A stretch of 64,000 bases of DNA from Anaeramoeba ignava (lineage: Eukaryota > Metamonada > Anaeramoebidae): assembly GCA_028826165.1 (NCBI GenBank), contig JAPDFW010000096.1:124001-188000 (forward strand), written 5' to 3'. Positions 1 through 10,801 of the stretch are shown here, piece after piece. A program made the position numbers and the translations under genes. Within the stretch, counting starts at the first letter, position 1. Every line of letters starts with the position of its first letter. The notes under the pieces were generated by a model. The model did no database searches and had not been told where the DNA came from. It saw nothing but the letters and a program-made list of their open reading frames with translations.

Positions 1-216
1 TAAAATTGGATAAACAGTTTCAATTATTTCATCTTGTGAAAGATTCTTAGTTCCTTTTTTTGTTTATTTTAAGTATGAAATTTTTCTTCATTTTTCATTT
101 TTCATTTTTTAGTTTTTATTTTTACTTTCAAATTCTTGTTTTGCTTTTTGTTTTTGTTTTTCTTCTGTTTGTGGAGTTTCAAAAAAGCTTTCAGGATCAG
201 CAAATAATTGACCCAT
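1..216 (-). CDS. 5' end of an unrecognised minus-strand gene (partial)
   Basis: The start codon is at 216-214. Exon 1 (216-126) encodes 30 residues beginning MGQLFADPESFFETPQ and then becomes Lys/Gln-rich. A 72 nt intron (125-54) starts GTAAAA and ends AAAAAAAG. Exon 2 (53 to beyond the window edge) continues in phase with TKNLSQDEIIETVYPIL. The Gly at position 2 could be myristoylated, but nothing else supports that. I do not recognise the family. The T/C-rich tract upstream (on the sense strand) with TTTTCATTTTT elements is the same kind of leader seen before other genes here. The intron call rests on phase and on the exon 2 peptide staying open to the edge. Confidence 0.5.
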
Positions 217-431
217 GAGAAAAAATGAAAAATAAAAATGAAAAATAAAAATGAAAAATGAAAAAATGAAAATCGGATAAAAAAAAAATTTAGAGAAATT
301 AATTTTTTCATTTTTTTCTTTTTCTTTTTTTCTTTATTATTTTTTTTACTTCTCCAATTTTTTTAAAAAAAAAAAGCTTTTTGTAATAATTCTTGGTTTA
401 AAAAAATTTAAAATATAAAACATAAAAATTT
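217..431. promoter_or_regulatory. Divergent promoter region between two genes
   Basis: These 215 bp separate two head-to-head start codons (216 minus, 432 plus). The left half holds at least four copies of AAAAATGAAAA, which read TTTTTCATTTTT toward the minus gene. The right half has TTTTTTCATTTTTTTC at about 303-318, oriented toward the plus gene. No other conserved element is visible. The promoter role is inferred from position and from recurrence of the motif elsewhere in the window. Confidence 0.4.
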
Positions 432-1937
432 ATGACAATGTTTTATCAAGATTTAAAAGAATTGTCAACTAATTTAAGTCAACTTTTTACGTTGGAAAAC
501 AAACAACCAGTTTTTAGTGATTTTTTAGTTGTAACACGAAACAAAACGTTCGAATGCCATCGAGCAATTCTGCATGCAAGAAGTGCATATTTTCGGGGTT
601 TGCTTCGGAGCCAAATGAAAGAAACAACGGAAGGAAAAGTGGAAATACGCGATATTTCTTCGGAGGTAATGAAAAATATATTAACATATATTTACACAGG
701 CAGCCTGGAAATTACGAGAGATAACGCAATTGAGATCTTAATTAGTTCTCAAAAACTTCTTCTTGATCAAAGGGTTTTAGACAACATTTCGCAGTTTGTT
801 GTCAGGCATGTGAGTCTGCAAAATGTTGCAGAGGTTCTTTCCCTTTCTTCCCGTTTTAGTTTTGAGACAATCCACGACTATTGCATCCGTTTTTGTATCC
901 TTAATTTCCGCGAGCTTATCCACGAAAGCTCGTTTCTTTTTCTTTCAGCCTCGGATCTCGAACTGATCCTTGCTGCAGACGATTTGCTTATCGATTCAGA
1001 ACAACAACTTCTTGAATCGATTATTCATTGGGCAAAAAATCGCCGGGATTTTAACGGACAAAACGAAGATCTTTATCAAGATGAAAAAAACTCCCCCAAA
1101 AATTTGATCCAAAAAAGACTTGCAAGACTTCTTCCTAGAATCCGTTTCTGCGAGATTGAGCAAACACAACTCCAGGTTCTGCAAAAGCAGGGAATACTTA
1201 CAAACGAACTTTTCGATGATATTGTGGAATTCCAGTGTCTCAGAACCCAAAAGGTGAATGCAGAAGAAATCGAGAACTTTCTTCGGAAATGCAAGTCACG
1301 ATATTCGAAAAGTAATTTCCTTGCTTTTCAGCCGCGAAACTGTTTTCCCGATAGTTTAGTTGTGTCAATAAAAAACACGAAATTGGTGAATTTTTTGAAA
1401 AATTCGATCGAAGACGATGTTTTTTTTAGCCAAATGAGACTGGGTTATTCTGCGCGGCAACATGGATTTTTTCCGCTTGCATTCCACGAAAAAGTGGATA
1501 ACAAAGGGAAAACTTTAGTGTTGATGAAAACGGTTGAGAATTATATTTTTGGGGGATACACAGAAGTTGGATGGGTTACTGACAAGCAAAAATGGTCAAC
1601 TGTCAATGCGAATTGGGGTTGGATTGGCGATCCAAAAGCTTTTGTTTTTGTTCTTAAACCAAGTGTGAACGGTGAAGATCACACACCACAAAAATTTGAT
1701 ATCAAGAAAGGAGAAGAAAAATGGGCAATTTTGTATCGTGATACTGCTGGTCCCCAATTTGGATATGATATTAGAATCACTTCTTGGGATGTCAATTCCG
1801 TTTTTGATATGATTTACTCAAATTTGGGTAATAATTATCAACTTGAAGGAAGTGATAATCCTTTCAAACAAAAGAGAAAAATTCCTGATTCTTTGGAAGC
1901 TTGGAAAATTAAAGAGATTGAGGTTTATTTCATTTGA
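432..1937 (+). CDS. BTB-BACK-TLDc domain protein, 501 aa
   Basis: This is a single open frame. The BTB/POZ fold covers about residues 25-120 (FSDFLVV then FECHRAILHARSAYFRGLL, the usual H-x-x-L/V-L-A-R-S-x-x-F pattern). A BACK helical domain follows at about 130-235. A TLDc-like domain lies at about 300-501, with IFGGYTEVGW near residue 371 and a GxxxGYDIRI-like strand near the end. BTB-BACK proteins commonly act as Cullin-3 substrate adaptors, and TLDc domains are linked to oxidative-stress protection and V-ATPase regulation; the cellular role here is not predictable from sequence. The gene stands out in base use: it has many C/G-ending codons (cgg, ctc, gcg) compared with the A/T-ending codons of its neighbours. 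It has no intron. The product class is well supported. Confidence 0.85.
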   Translation: MTMFYQDLKELSTNLSQLFTLENKQPVFSDFLVVTRNKTFECHRAILHARSAYFRGLLRSQMKETTEGKVEIRDISSEVMKNILTYIYTGSLEITRDNAIEILISSQKLLLDQRVLDNISQFVVRHVSLQNVAEVLSLSSRFSFETIHDYCIRFCILNFRELIHESSFLFLSASDLELILAADDLLIDSEQQLLESIIHWAKNRRDFNGQNEDLYQDEKNSPKNLIQKRLARLLPRIRFCEIEQTQLQVLQKQGILTNELFDDIVEFQCLRTQKVNAEEIENFLRKCKSRYSKSNFLAFQPRNCFPDSLVVSIKNTKLVNFLKNSIEDDVFFSQMRLGYSARQHGFFPLAFHEKVDNKGKTLVLMKTVENYIFGGYTEVGWVTDKQKWSTVNANWGWIGDPKAFVFVLKPSVNGEDHTPQKFDIKKGEEKWAILYRDTAGPQFGYDIRITSWDVNSVFDMIYSNLGNNYQLEGSDNPFKQKRKIPDSLEAWKIKEIEVYFI

Positions 1938-2088
1938 AAAAGAGAAATTTTTGTTTTTTTCTTTTTGTTTTTGTTTTTGTTTTTGTTTTTTTGATTTGAG
2001 AAAATAAAAAATAAAGAAAAATTTTCCAAAAATTTCATTTTGATTTTTATTTTGAAAAAAGCAAATAAATTTAAAAAAAAAAAAAGAA

Positions 2089-2672
2089 TTATTGAGCGAA
2101 TGTCATATTGGAAAGAAGAATTAATAAAGCAAGAACCATCAAGAATGGCAAACAAAGTAAAGTTATTGCATCACCTAAAGCAACATTATATAATTTTCCA
2201 CAACTTTCTTTCTATTAAAAGAAGAATAATAAAAAAAAATTTTTTTGAAAAATGAAAAATGAAAAAAAATTTCAAAACAAAATATAAATCAAATGAATAG
2301 TTACAACACCACTTCTTGTTGCCCAAACAAGTCCCACGATACTCCATGAAAGAAAAAATAAACCGAAGATAGGGTTTGCTACGCAGGCTATACTATTATA
2401 GACTTCATTATCACAACCGGCAATGAACGTTAATAAATTTGCAACAGCAAAAGTTATATTGCAAACTAAGATCCAAGTCCAAAGAGGTTTTGGGCAATCT
2501 TTATCTTTATCTTTAGAAGCAACAACAAGTGAAGGGATAACAAAAGCAAGAGTTAAAATCAATCCACAAATTGGGAAAATCGCAAATCTTAATTAAAATT
2601 TTAATTTTTAATTTAAATTTAATTTTATTTTTAATTTTATTTTTAATTTTATTTAACGAACCCTGATGACAT
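2089..2672 (-). CDS. Small four-helix (tetraspan-like) membrane protein, 138 aa
   Basis: Three exons join in phase: 2672-2662 (MSSG), 2587-2305 and 2211-2089. The product is 138 aa with four predicted hydrophobic segments at about residues 5-27, 42-62, 75-95 and 113-135. A short charged DKDKD loop follows helix 1 and a Cys-bearing loop (IAGCDNEVYNSIACV) follows helix 2. Introns start GTTCGT and GTAACT and end TTAATTAAG and TTTTAATAG. Exon 3 alone encodes the fourth helix, and without it the protein ends in unrelated residues, which supports the join. The topology resembles MARVEL or tetraspan proteins, but no signature residue lets me name a family. It is divergently paired with the TFIIIC90-like gene, with start codons 106 bp apart. 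Confidence 0.6.
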
Positions 2673-2778
2673 TTTTTTTTTAAAAAAGAAATTTCACAAA
2701 ATAAAAAAAATGAAAAAAAAAATTTACAAAAAAATTAATTTCATTTTTTTTTAATTAGTAAATAATTTTTAATTTAAA
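2673..2778. promoter_or_regulatory. Compact bidirectional promoter, 106 bp
   Basis: This A/T-only spacer separates the membrane-protein gene (minus) and the TFIIIC90-like gene (plus). It contains TTTCATTTTTTTTT near 2739-2752 toward the plus gene and AAAAAAATGAAAAAAA near 2704-2719 toward the minus gene. Function is inferred from the head-to-head arrangement. Confidence 0.35.
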
Positions 2779-5700
2779 ATGTTTCATTCTTTATTAAGTC
2801 GACAAGAAATTACAACTCCTAATTCAATTTATTGGAATCAAGATAATTTTTTAGCAGTTAAATTTGATAAATTAATTAAAATTATTAATCCAGAAAAAAT
2901 TAATGAAACAAAATTAATTTATTTAAATGATAATGGAGATTATTTAAAGTTTGAAAAACTTTTATCAGATTATCAAGTTTCAGGAATTCCAAAACTTCTT
3001 CCTTATTGGACTCATATTTTACAAAAACCAAATTCTTTAATTTTTCAATCGATTTGTTGGTCATCTTCAGGATGTTCAAAGAAAAAGGGGTTGATTATTT
3101 ATATTTAAATTAAATATAAAATTATTTATAAAATTAAATATAAAATTAAATACAAAATTATTAATAAAATTAATTATAAAATTATTTATATTTAAATTAA
3201 TTATAAAATTATTTATAAAATTATTTATAAAATTATTAATAAAATTAAATATAAAATTAAATATAAAATTATTTATAAAATTAAATATAAAATTATATAT
3301 TAAATTATTTATAAAATTAAATATAAAATTATTAATAAAATTATTTATAAAATTAAATATAAAATTATATATAAAATTATTTATAAAATTAAATATAAAA
3401 TTATTAATAAAATTATTTATAAAATTATATATAAAATTAAATATAAAATTATTTATAAAATTATTTATAAAATTATTTATAAAATTATTTATAAAATTAT
3501 TTATAAAATTATTTATAAAATTATTTATAAAATTATTTATAAAATTATTTATAAAATTATTTATAAAATTATTTATAAAATTATTTATAAAATTATTTAT
3601 AAAATTATTTATAAAATTATTTATAAAATTATTTATAAAATTATTTATAAAATTATTTATAAAATTATTTATAAAATTATTTATAAAATTATTTATAAAA
3701 TTATTTAGTTGTCTTCTTGCTTCTTTAACAACAGGATCAAAAATAGAAATTCATGATATTGGAATAGAAACTGATTTAATTGAAACAATTGATTTTTCTT
3801 CAATATTATTTTCTAATCATTATTTAATTTCAACAAAGCAAAAAAATAATATACAAAAAACTCAAAAAAGAACAAAAAAACAAAATGCTTTTGATCCTAA
3901 TTTATATATTGCAATGATAGATAAACTTACTTTTCGATGTAAAATAAAAGGAATTATTGATTCTTTTCTTTCTAAAAAAAAAAATTTAATTATTTTTGAT
4001 TCATTTTGTAAATTAGCAATTTGTTGGTCAGATATTATTGTTGTTTCAGATACTAAATATTTACTTCTTTTAATTGGAACAAAATCAGGACATGTTTTAT
4101 TTTGTGGGAAAGAAATCGAGTTTGAAATGAAATAAATTATTTTTTTTATTTGAAATTCAAATTTTAATCACATTTAATTTTTGATAAAAAAAAATTAAAA
4201 GAGAAAATCAAAATGAAAACTCAAGTCCAAATGAATTTGTGTTTTTTAATGATGTTTTTATTGAAGAATCATGGATAATCGCATTATCTTGTTTCAGTAA
4301 AAACGGTATATTTGAAGAAAAAAAAAATGATTTTCCAAATATTTTAATAATTCAAGATATAAATATAAATATTAATGGAAAAATAGATGAACATTTTGTT
4401 GCGATTGGTCTATCAAATGGAAATATCTTCATTTATCAATTTAAACTACAAATTAAAACAAATAGAAATAGAATGGAAATCAAAGGAAATTTAAAAAATA
4501 AATCAAACAAAATTTTAGCAACAAAATTATATTCTGTAATTTCAGATATGGATTATTCAATACCCATAAATTTGAAATGGATTCCTTCATTTAGATTTGG
4601 AAATGAAGAAAAAAAAGAATTTGGACCGTTTCTTTTTTTCTCAAAAAATGCACAAGTATTTCTTTGGAATGAAAACGGAATTCAATATGAAAAAAATATT
4701 CATATCCAAATAATAACTGGATTAGACTTTAATTGTCAAAACTTGTTTAGTTGTTCAATAGATGGATCAATAAAATGTTATAATCCAGAAAATTCTTTGA
4801 TAACAAATTTATTTGATAATGATAAAGAAAAAGTTAAACAATTTTTTGGATTTGCTTTAAGTCCAAATTCTTTGGTTTATGCATCAGCAATAACAAAGTA
4901 GATTATTTTTAAATTCAAAATTTCAATTTAAATTTTAAATTAAAATTTAATTTTGTGGAATTTATAGTAAAAGTTCTCAAAAAAAAATGAAAAATTCAAA
5001 AGTACATTTTGCTTTAATTCCTAAAAACGACGATATAACTTCATCAATCATTCAATCACTCGAGAAATTAACAAAGGATATAAGACTTGAATCATGGGAT
5101 ATTTCTTATTCTATTTTACTTGAAGAATCATTAGATAATTTAAAAATATTATTTGATTATGCAAATGATCTTGTGATTCAATTTCAATCAAAAATTGGAG
5201 ATTTGTTTAATTCATTATTTAAAGAAGATGAAGTTGAATTAGATGTATTATTTTTGGTTCAAAAAAGCATATTTATTTATTCGTGTTTCCGAGAAGTAAT
5301 TTTTGAAATGAAAAAAATTTATTCGATTTTTTAAGATGGATTTTTTTTTTTCAATTTGATTTTTATAGAGAAAAGAATACAAACAAGAAATTGAAAAATC
5401 AATTAAATCTTCTCGTTTTCTTATTTATTCTTATTATTTTGCTCTTGTATTGACAAATTTAAGAAGAGAAGCCAAAGAGAATAATCTAGAAATTTCCAAA
5501 ATTATTGACGAAATTAAATTTCCAGTTTTATTAATGATTGATTATTTCATTTTAAAAAGCAACAAATTTCAAGATCATTTGACAGAAAATATTTATAAAG
5601 AATTAGAGAAATTAGTTTTAAGTTTTGTTGAAGATTTAGAACTAAAAGAAATGGGAAAAATAATTCAAGAAAAACAAAAAGAAAAAATTCCAAAAGAAAA

Positions 5701-5977
5701 ATTAATTGAATTTATTTCTGCCAAAGAAAAATGTCCAATTTGTGAAGAATTTATTAAGATTGAAAATCGTTCTCATCATTATTCAGATGTTCATGAAATT
5801 CTTCCTCTTGATAGATGTATGTTTTCACTTCAAGTTCTTGATGAAAAAGTTAGGCGTTGTGTTACTTGTGGAAAAAAATCTGCTTTAAATTTATCTTCTA
5901 ATCATTTTCTTTTTAAAAATATTAATTTAGATTTTTGTTTATTTTGTCATTCTCGTTTTGAAAGTCGTTTTATTTAA
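2779..5977 (+). CDS. GTF3C4: TFIIIC90/GTF3C4-like subunit (beta-propeller plus C-terminal zinc domain), 784 aa
   Basis: Five exons join in phase: 2779-3089, 3709-4119, 4202-4897, 4968-5295 and 5369-5977. The first ~480 residues look like a degenerate WD propeller (strand motifs such as FLAVKFDKLIKIINP and FSCSIDGSIKCYNP). A helical middle follows. The C-terminus (about 704-780) has CPIC, then HHYSDVHEILPLDRC, then RRCVTCGKKS, and finally FCLFC. That order (CxxC, a His/Cys linker with a DRC step, RRCxxCG) matches the zinc domain of TFIIIC subunit GTF3C4, which recruits RNA polymerase III to tRNA and 5S promoters. Human GTF3C4 is 822 aa, close to this size. Intron 1 is a 619 bp nearly pure 12-mer array; the others are 70-82 nt. 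The family call rests on the zinc domain, because the propeller is too divergent to confirm alone. Confidence 0.68.
3090..3708 (+). repeat. 12-mer microsatellite filling TFIIIC90 intron 1
   Basis: After GTTGATTATTT the intron is built of ATTTATAAAATT units with variants (ATTAATAAAATT, AAATATAAAATT). About 3440-3705 is essentially perfect. It ends TTATTTAG at the acceptor. The tract has no G on the sense strand, so it creates no internal AG or GT. Confidence 0.85.
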
Positions 5978-8390
5978 AATTTATTAAATAATTTTAATTC
6001 AATTTATAATTTAATTTTAATTTAATTTTAAATCAATTTATAGAATTTTTATTTAATATTTAATCAATAATTTTAATTTAAATTTTAAATTAGAATTATA
6101 AATTAATTTTAAATAATATTTTTAAATCATTTTATAATTAAATTATAAATTAAAATTATATTAAATTGGGAAGAATAAATTTAAATTTTTATTTAATATT
6201 TAAAATAAATTTAAATTAGAATTATAAATTAATTTTTAAATAATAATTTTAAAATAAATTTATAATTAAATAATAAATTAAAAATTATATTAAATTGGGG
6301 AGAATTAATGGTAAAAAGTAAAATATTTTTATTTAATATTTAATAAATAATTTTAATTTTAATTTAAATTTTAAATTAGAATTATAAATTCAATTTATTT
6401 AAATTAAAATAATTAAATTTTAAAAATTAAATTTAAATGAATAAAAATAAAATAATTTAAATTTAATCAATAAGTTTAATAAATTTTAAATTAGAATTAT
6501 AAATTAATTTTAAATAATATTTTTAAATCAATTTTATAATTAAATAATAAATTAAAATTATATTAAATTAAGGAGAATAAATGAATAAAAAGTAAAATAT
6601 TTTATTTAATAATTTTAATTTAAATTTTAAATTAGAATTATAAATTAATTTTAAATAATAATTTTAATTCAATTTATAATTAAATAATAAATTAAAATTA
6701 TATTAAATTAGGAAATAAATAAAAATTAAAAATTTTTATTTAAATTTAATCAATAAGTTTAAATTTAAATTTTAAATTAGAATTAGTAAATTAATTTTAA
6801 ATATTTAATTTTAAAATAAATTTATAATTAAATTTAAATTAAAATTATATTAAATTAGGGAGAATTAATTAATAAAATTTAGAGAATTTTTATTTAATAT
6901 TTAATCAATAAATTTAATTTAAATTTTAAATAATAATTTTAGTTTAATTTTAAATAATAATTTTAAATTTAATTTATAATTAAATAATAAATTAAAATTA
7001 TATTAAATTGGGGAGAATAAATGAATAAAAAGTAAAAACATTTTTATTTAATTATTTTAAATAAATTTATTTAAATTTTAAAATAGAATTATAAATTAAT
7101 TTTAAATAATATTTTTAAATAAATTTAAATTTAAATTAATTAAATTAGAGAATTTTTAATAAATTTAAATAATTTAAATTTTTAAAATTTTAGTTTAAAT
7201 TTTTAAAATTAAATAATAAATTAAAAATTATATTAAATTAAGGAGAATAAATTAATAAAAAGTAAAACATTTTTTATTTAATATTTAATAAATAAATTTA
7301 ATTTAAATTTTAAATTAGAATTATAATTTAATTTTAAATATTGAATTTTAAATAATTTTATAATTAAATAATAAATTAAAATTATATTAAATTAGGGAGA
7401 ATAAATGAATAAAAAGTAAAACAATTATTTAATATTTAATCAATAATTTTAATTTAAATTTTAAATTAGAATTATAAATTCAATTTATAATTAAATAATA
7501 AATTAAAATTATATTAAATTATAAATTAAATTTATATTAAATTGAGGAGAATAAATGAATAAAAAGTAAAACAATTTTTATTTAATATTTAATCAATAAT
7601 TTTAATTTAAATTTTAAATTAGAATTATAAATTAATTTTAAATAATATTTTTAAATAAATAATTAAATTTTAAATTAAAATTTATAAATTGGGGAGAATA
7701 ATTAATAAAATTTAGAGAATTTTTATTTTAATATTTAAATAAAGGAGAATTTTTAAATGAATAAAAAATTTTAAAAACATTTTAAAATAAATTTATAATT
7801 AAATAATAAATTAAAATTATATTAAATTAAAATTAATGGTAAAAAGTAAAATATTTTTATTTAATATTTTTTAATTTTAAATTTAAATTTTAAATTAGAA
7901 TTATAAATTAATTTATAATTAAATAATAAATTAAAATTATATTAAATTATAAATTAAATTTATATTAAATTGAGGAGAATAAATGAATAAAAAGTAAAAA
8001 TATTTTTATTTAATATTTAATAAATAAATTTAATTTAAATTTTAAATTAGAATTATAAATTAATTTTAAATATTAATTTTAAATCAATTTTATAATTAAA
8101 TTATAAATTAAATTTATATTAAATTGGGGAGAATTAATGAATAAAAAGTAAAATATTTTTTATTTAATATTTAATAAATAAGTTTAATTTAAATTTTAAA
8201 TTAGAATTATAATTTAATTTTAAATATTATTTTTTAAATTTAATTTATTAAATTGGGGAATAAATGAATAACAAATTTTAAAAAGGAAAAATTTTTATTT
8301 GATCAATAAGTTTAAATCTAATTTTAAATTAGAATTTTAATTTAATTTTAAATCAAATTTATAATTAAATTTGAAATGATTCATCATGAA
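5978..8390. repeat. Divergent AT satellite, ~14 copies of a ~130-160 bp unit
   Basis: No gene is seen. The region repeats a unit centred on TTGGGGAGAATAAATGAATA followed by AAAAGTAAAA and a long AT tract. The GGAGAAT core recurs near 6172, 6298, 6570, 6857, 7009, 7239, 7397, 7545, 7690, 7972 and 8127, mostly 125-160 bp apart (some gaps are doubled). Copies differ by substitutions and small indels. The only G-rich point in each unit is the core. A five-codon open frame (ATGAATAAAAAGTAA) in several copies is too short to call a gene. Confidence 0.7.
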
Positions 8391-9969
8391 AAAAAAGCAA
8401 AAAATTTCCCTTTTATTTATTTTTTTTTTAATTGTTTTTTCCTTTATTGAATTTTTTCCTTATTTTCCTCTTTTAAAAGTTATCCCAAAAAAAATAAAAG
8501 AAAAAAAGAAAATAAATCAAAGAAAATATTTATTTTATATTTTTTAGAAAGAGTTGTTAAATTAATTGAGTTGATGAAAGGATTTTTTAAAAGAAAAAAA
8601 GAAAGAAAAAAATTTTTTTTAAATGTTTTTGATCGCTTTTTGTTTTTTAATTTGAAAAAAAAATAAAAGAATTGAATTAAACAAAATTAAAGAAATTATT
8701 TATTTTATATTTTTTAGAAGAATTTTATTAAATATTATTTTTGATGAAAGAAAGAAAAGAAGGAAAAAAAATGGGAAAAAGAAATTTTATTTTGGATTTA
8801 TCTGGCAAATAAATATTTAAAAAATCCGGCTAATGAGAACAAGAAAATAATTCAGATTTTAATTAAAAATATAATTTTAAATAAAATCCTAATATTATTT
8901 ATAATTGTATTTGTTATAATAATTTATTTTTTAATTCTTTTTTTATTATTATTTTTAATTAAAAAAAAATTTTTTTTCTTTTAAGTAATTTAATCAGAAA
9001 TAAATGGGATTTTCAAATAGGAAAAATTAATTTTACTTAATATTAAAGAATTTTAAATCAAAATATAAACTTTAGGGGTTAAAATATTTTTTGAAAGAGT
9101 AAAAAAGTTATTAATAAAATAAATAAATAAAATAAATTAAAAATTAAAATTTAAATTGAAAATAAGTTAAATAAAAGGGGATTTTCAATTGATCATTTAA
9201 ATGGTTAATTGTAAAATTTAAATTAAAAATTAAAAATTAAAAATTAAAAAGCAAAAAAAAAAAAAAAATTTAAAAAGAAAAATTAAAAGAAAAATAATTT
9301 AAAATAAGTAAGTATTTTAATTTAAATTAATTAAAATAAATCAAATCCTTTTTTCCTTTTATTTTTCTTTTATTTTTCTTTTATTTAATTTTTTTTTAAA
9401 TTAAAATTAAAAAAAAAAAAAATTGGAAAAAAAAACAAACAATAATCTTAAAGATAAAATTGTAATTATCTTGATCGATGAGATTTAATAAAAAATCTAT
9501 GGAAATATCTTATTAATCCTATTATTAAATAAAGATTTTTTTAAATCAAAATAAATTGATGAGTCACAACTTTTGATCGTATTAAAAAAAGAATAAAAAC
9601 AATTGAATATAAAAAGAAAAAATGAATTGATCATAAAATAGCACGTTGCAAAAAAATTTTTTTAATTAAAAAATAAATAGAAAAAAAAAAATTTTTTTAT
9701 TTAATAATTTAAAAAAAATTTTCTTGTTGTTGTAATTTTTTTTTTTAAAAGAAAAAAAGAAAAGAAAAGAAAAAGAAAAGTAAAAGTAATTCTTTTTGAA
9801 AGGAAAACTTTAAAGCAAAAACAAAAATAAAAACTTAGAGAAAAAAAAAAGAAAAAAAACCAATTAATCAATTCACTTTTTTCTTCATCAATTTTTTTTT
9901 TTTACTTTTAAAAAAAATTTTTTTTAATTTGATTTTTTACTTTTTTTTTTTCTTAATTCTTTTTAACAA
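8391..9969. other. AT-rich intergenic region without a recognisable gene
   Basis: No open frame of useful length and no RNA gene were recognised. A degenerate direct repeat of ~170 bp is visible: TATTTATTTTATATTTTTTA occurs at about 8526 and 8696 with similar flanks. The last 200 bp are poly-A then poly-T tracts, which fits the leader of the gene at 9970. Confidence 0.5.
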
Positions 9970-10801
9970 ATGGCTTATTATTACCGTAATTTAGATTCAT
10001 CAGAAAGAGAAGCAGTTGATTTATTAATGAATCTTAAAAAAGCATTTGAACGTTCATTTCCAATTTCTGGGGTTAGTCCATTAAGAACAGCTATTAAACA
10101 AAATAAAGAGGAGCAAAAAGCAAAATTTACACGAAATGAAAATCAACATCTTGAACCTCAAATGGGTTGTCCAAATCTAACAGTAACAAAAATTCCACAA
10201 ACAAGTGCAAGAGAATCCAATTTTTTCACTAGATCAAAAATTGACAAAAACGAGATTCACAAAGTTACAAGACACAAACAACATAAAAGAAGCACAAGCA
10301 TGGAAAGCAAAGGCAATAAAGAAAGCTATGCGGAAAAAATGACGAATCAAATAATTGGGGGTGCAGACACTAAAGATGCGAAAATGCCACTTGAAAAAAT
10401 AAATAAAGAATCAAAAGAACAAAAAGAACAAAAAGAAACTAAAAGAAACTAAAGAAACAGCAAAACAAAAAGTCAAAAGAAGTTGGGAAGATGATTTTGA
10501 ACATAATCTCAAGAATTTTATCAAAAGAAAACCCATTCCTGGCATTGGTTTGAGACTGGATATGATTGCAAAATACAGACCTCAATACATTTCTGGATGG
10601 AGATCAGATTCCTCAACTACAATTCATGGCAACGCCCCCAAAAAAATTAGAATTTCTAATAAGCTTTTCCGTTTTCTTGAAAAAGCAACTGGTCAATCTT
10701 CAAAGAATGCTAGAAGAAGTGTTTCTGCTTATTTTGCTAAACTCGGTTATACTAATTCTTCTAAATATCACAGAGGAAGACTTACTTTTCGCAAAGTTTA
10801 A
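9970..10801 (+). CDS. Unrecognised basic protein, ~276 aa, reading frame broken near 10440
   Basis: The first frame (9970-10452) starts MAYYYRNLDSSEREAVDLL and becomes Lys/Glu-rich. The second frame, shifted by one base, carries SWEDDFEHNLKNFIKRKPI, then an Arg/Lys-rich C-terminus ending GRLTFRKV at 10801. The junction lies in a tandem AAAAGAAACT repeat whose third copy lacks one A, so a one-base deletion or sequencing slip best explains the break. An alternative is an ~83 nt intron (GTGCAG from about 10361 to TAAAAG at about 10443), which also restores phase, but that stretch looks like ordinary coding sequence. I do not recognise the family. The C-terminal half is better structured (helical, basic) than the middle. 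Confidence 0.55.

Noticed and set aside
3090-3708. Regular repeats resembling a CRISPR array
   Set aside because: There are no spacers: the units are contiguous 12-mers inside a eukaryotic intron.
5978-8390. Short ATGAATAAAAAGTAA frames in the satellite units as a peptide gene family
   Set aside because: Only four codons plus stop, several copies have lost the ATG, and no ribosome or promoter evidence is visible.
9460-9600. Possible small RNA (TGATGAG-like box) upstream of the 9970 gene
   Set aside because: No matching D box, terminal stem or conserved guide could be seen.
10361-10443. An intron explaining the frame break in the 9970-10801 gene
   Set aside because: GTGCAG...AAAAG would restore phase, but the segment has coding-like codons and no T-rich character; a missing A in a tandem repeat is simpler. 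Kept as an alternative only.
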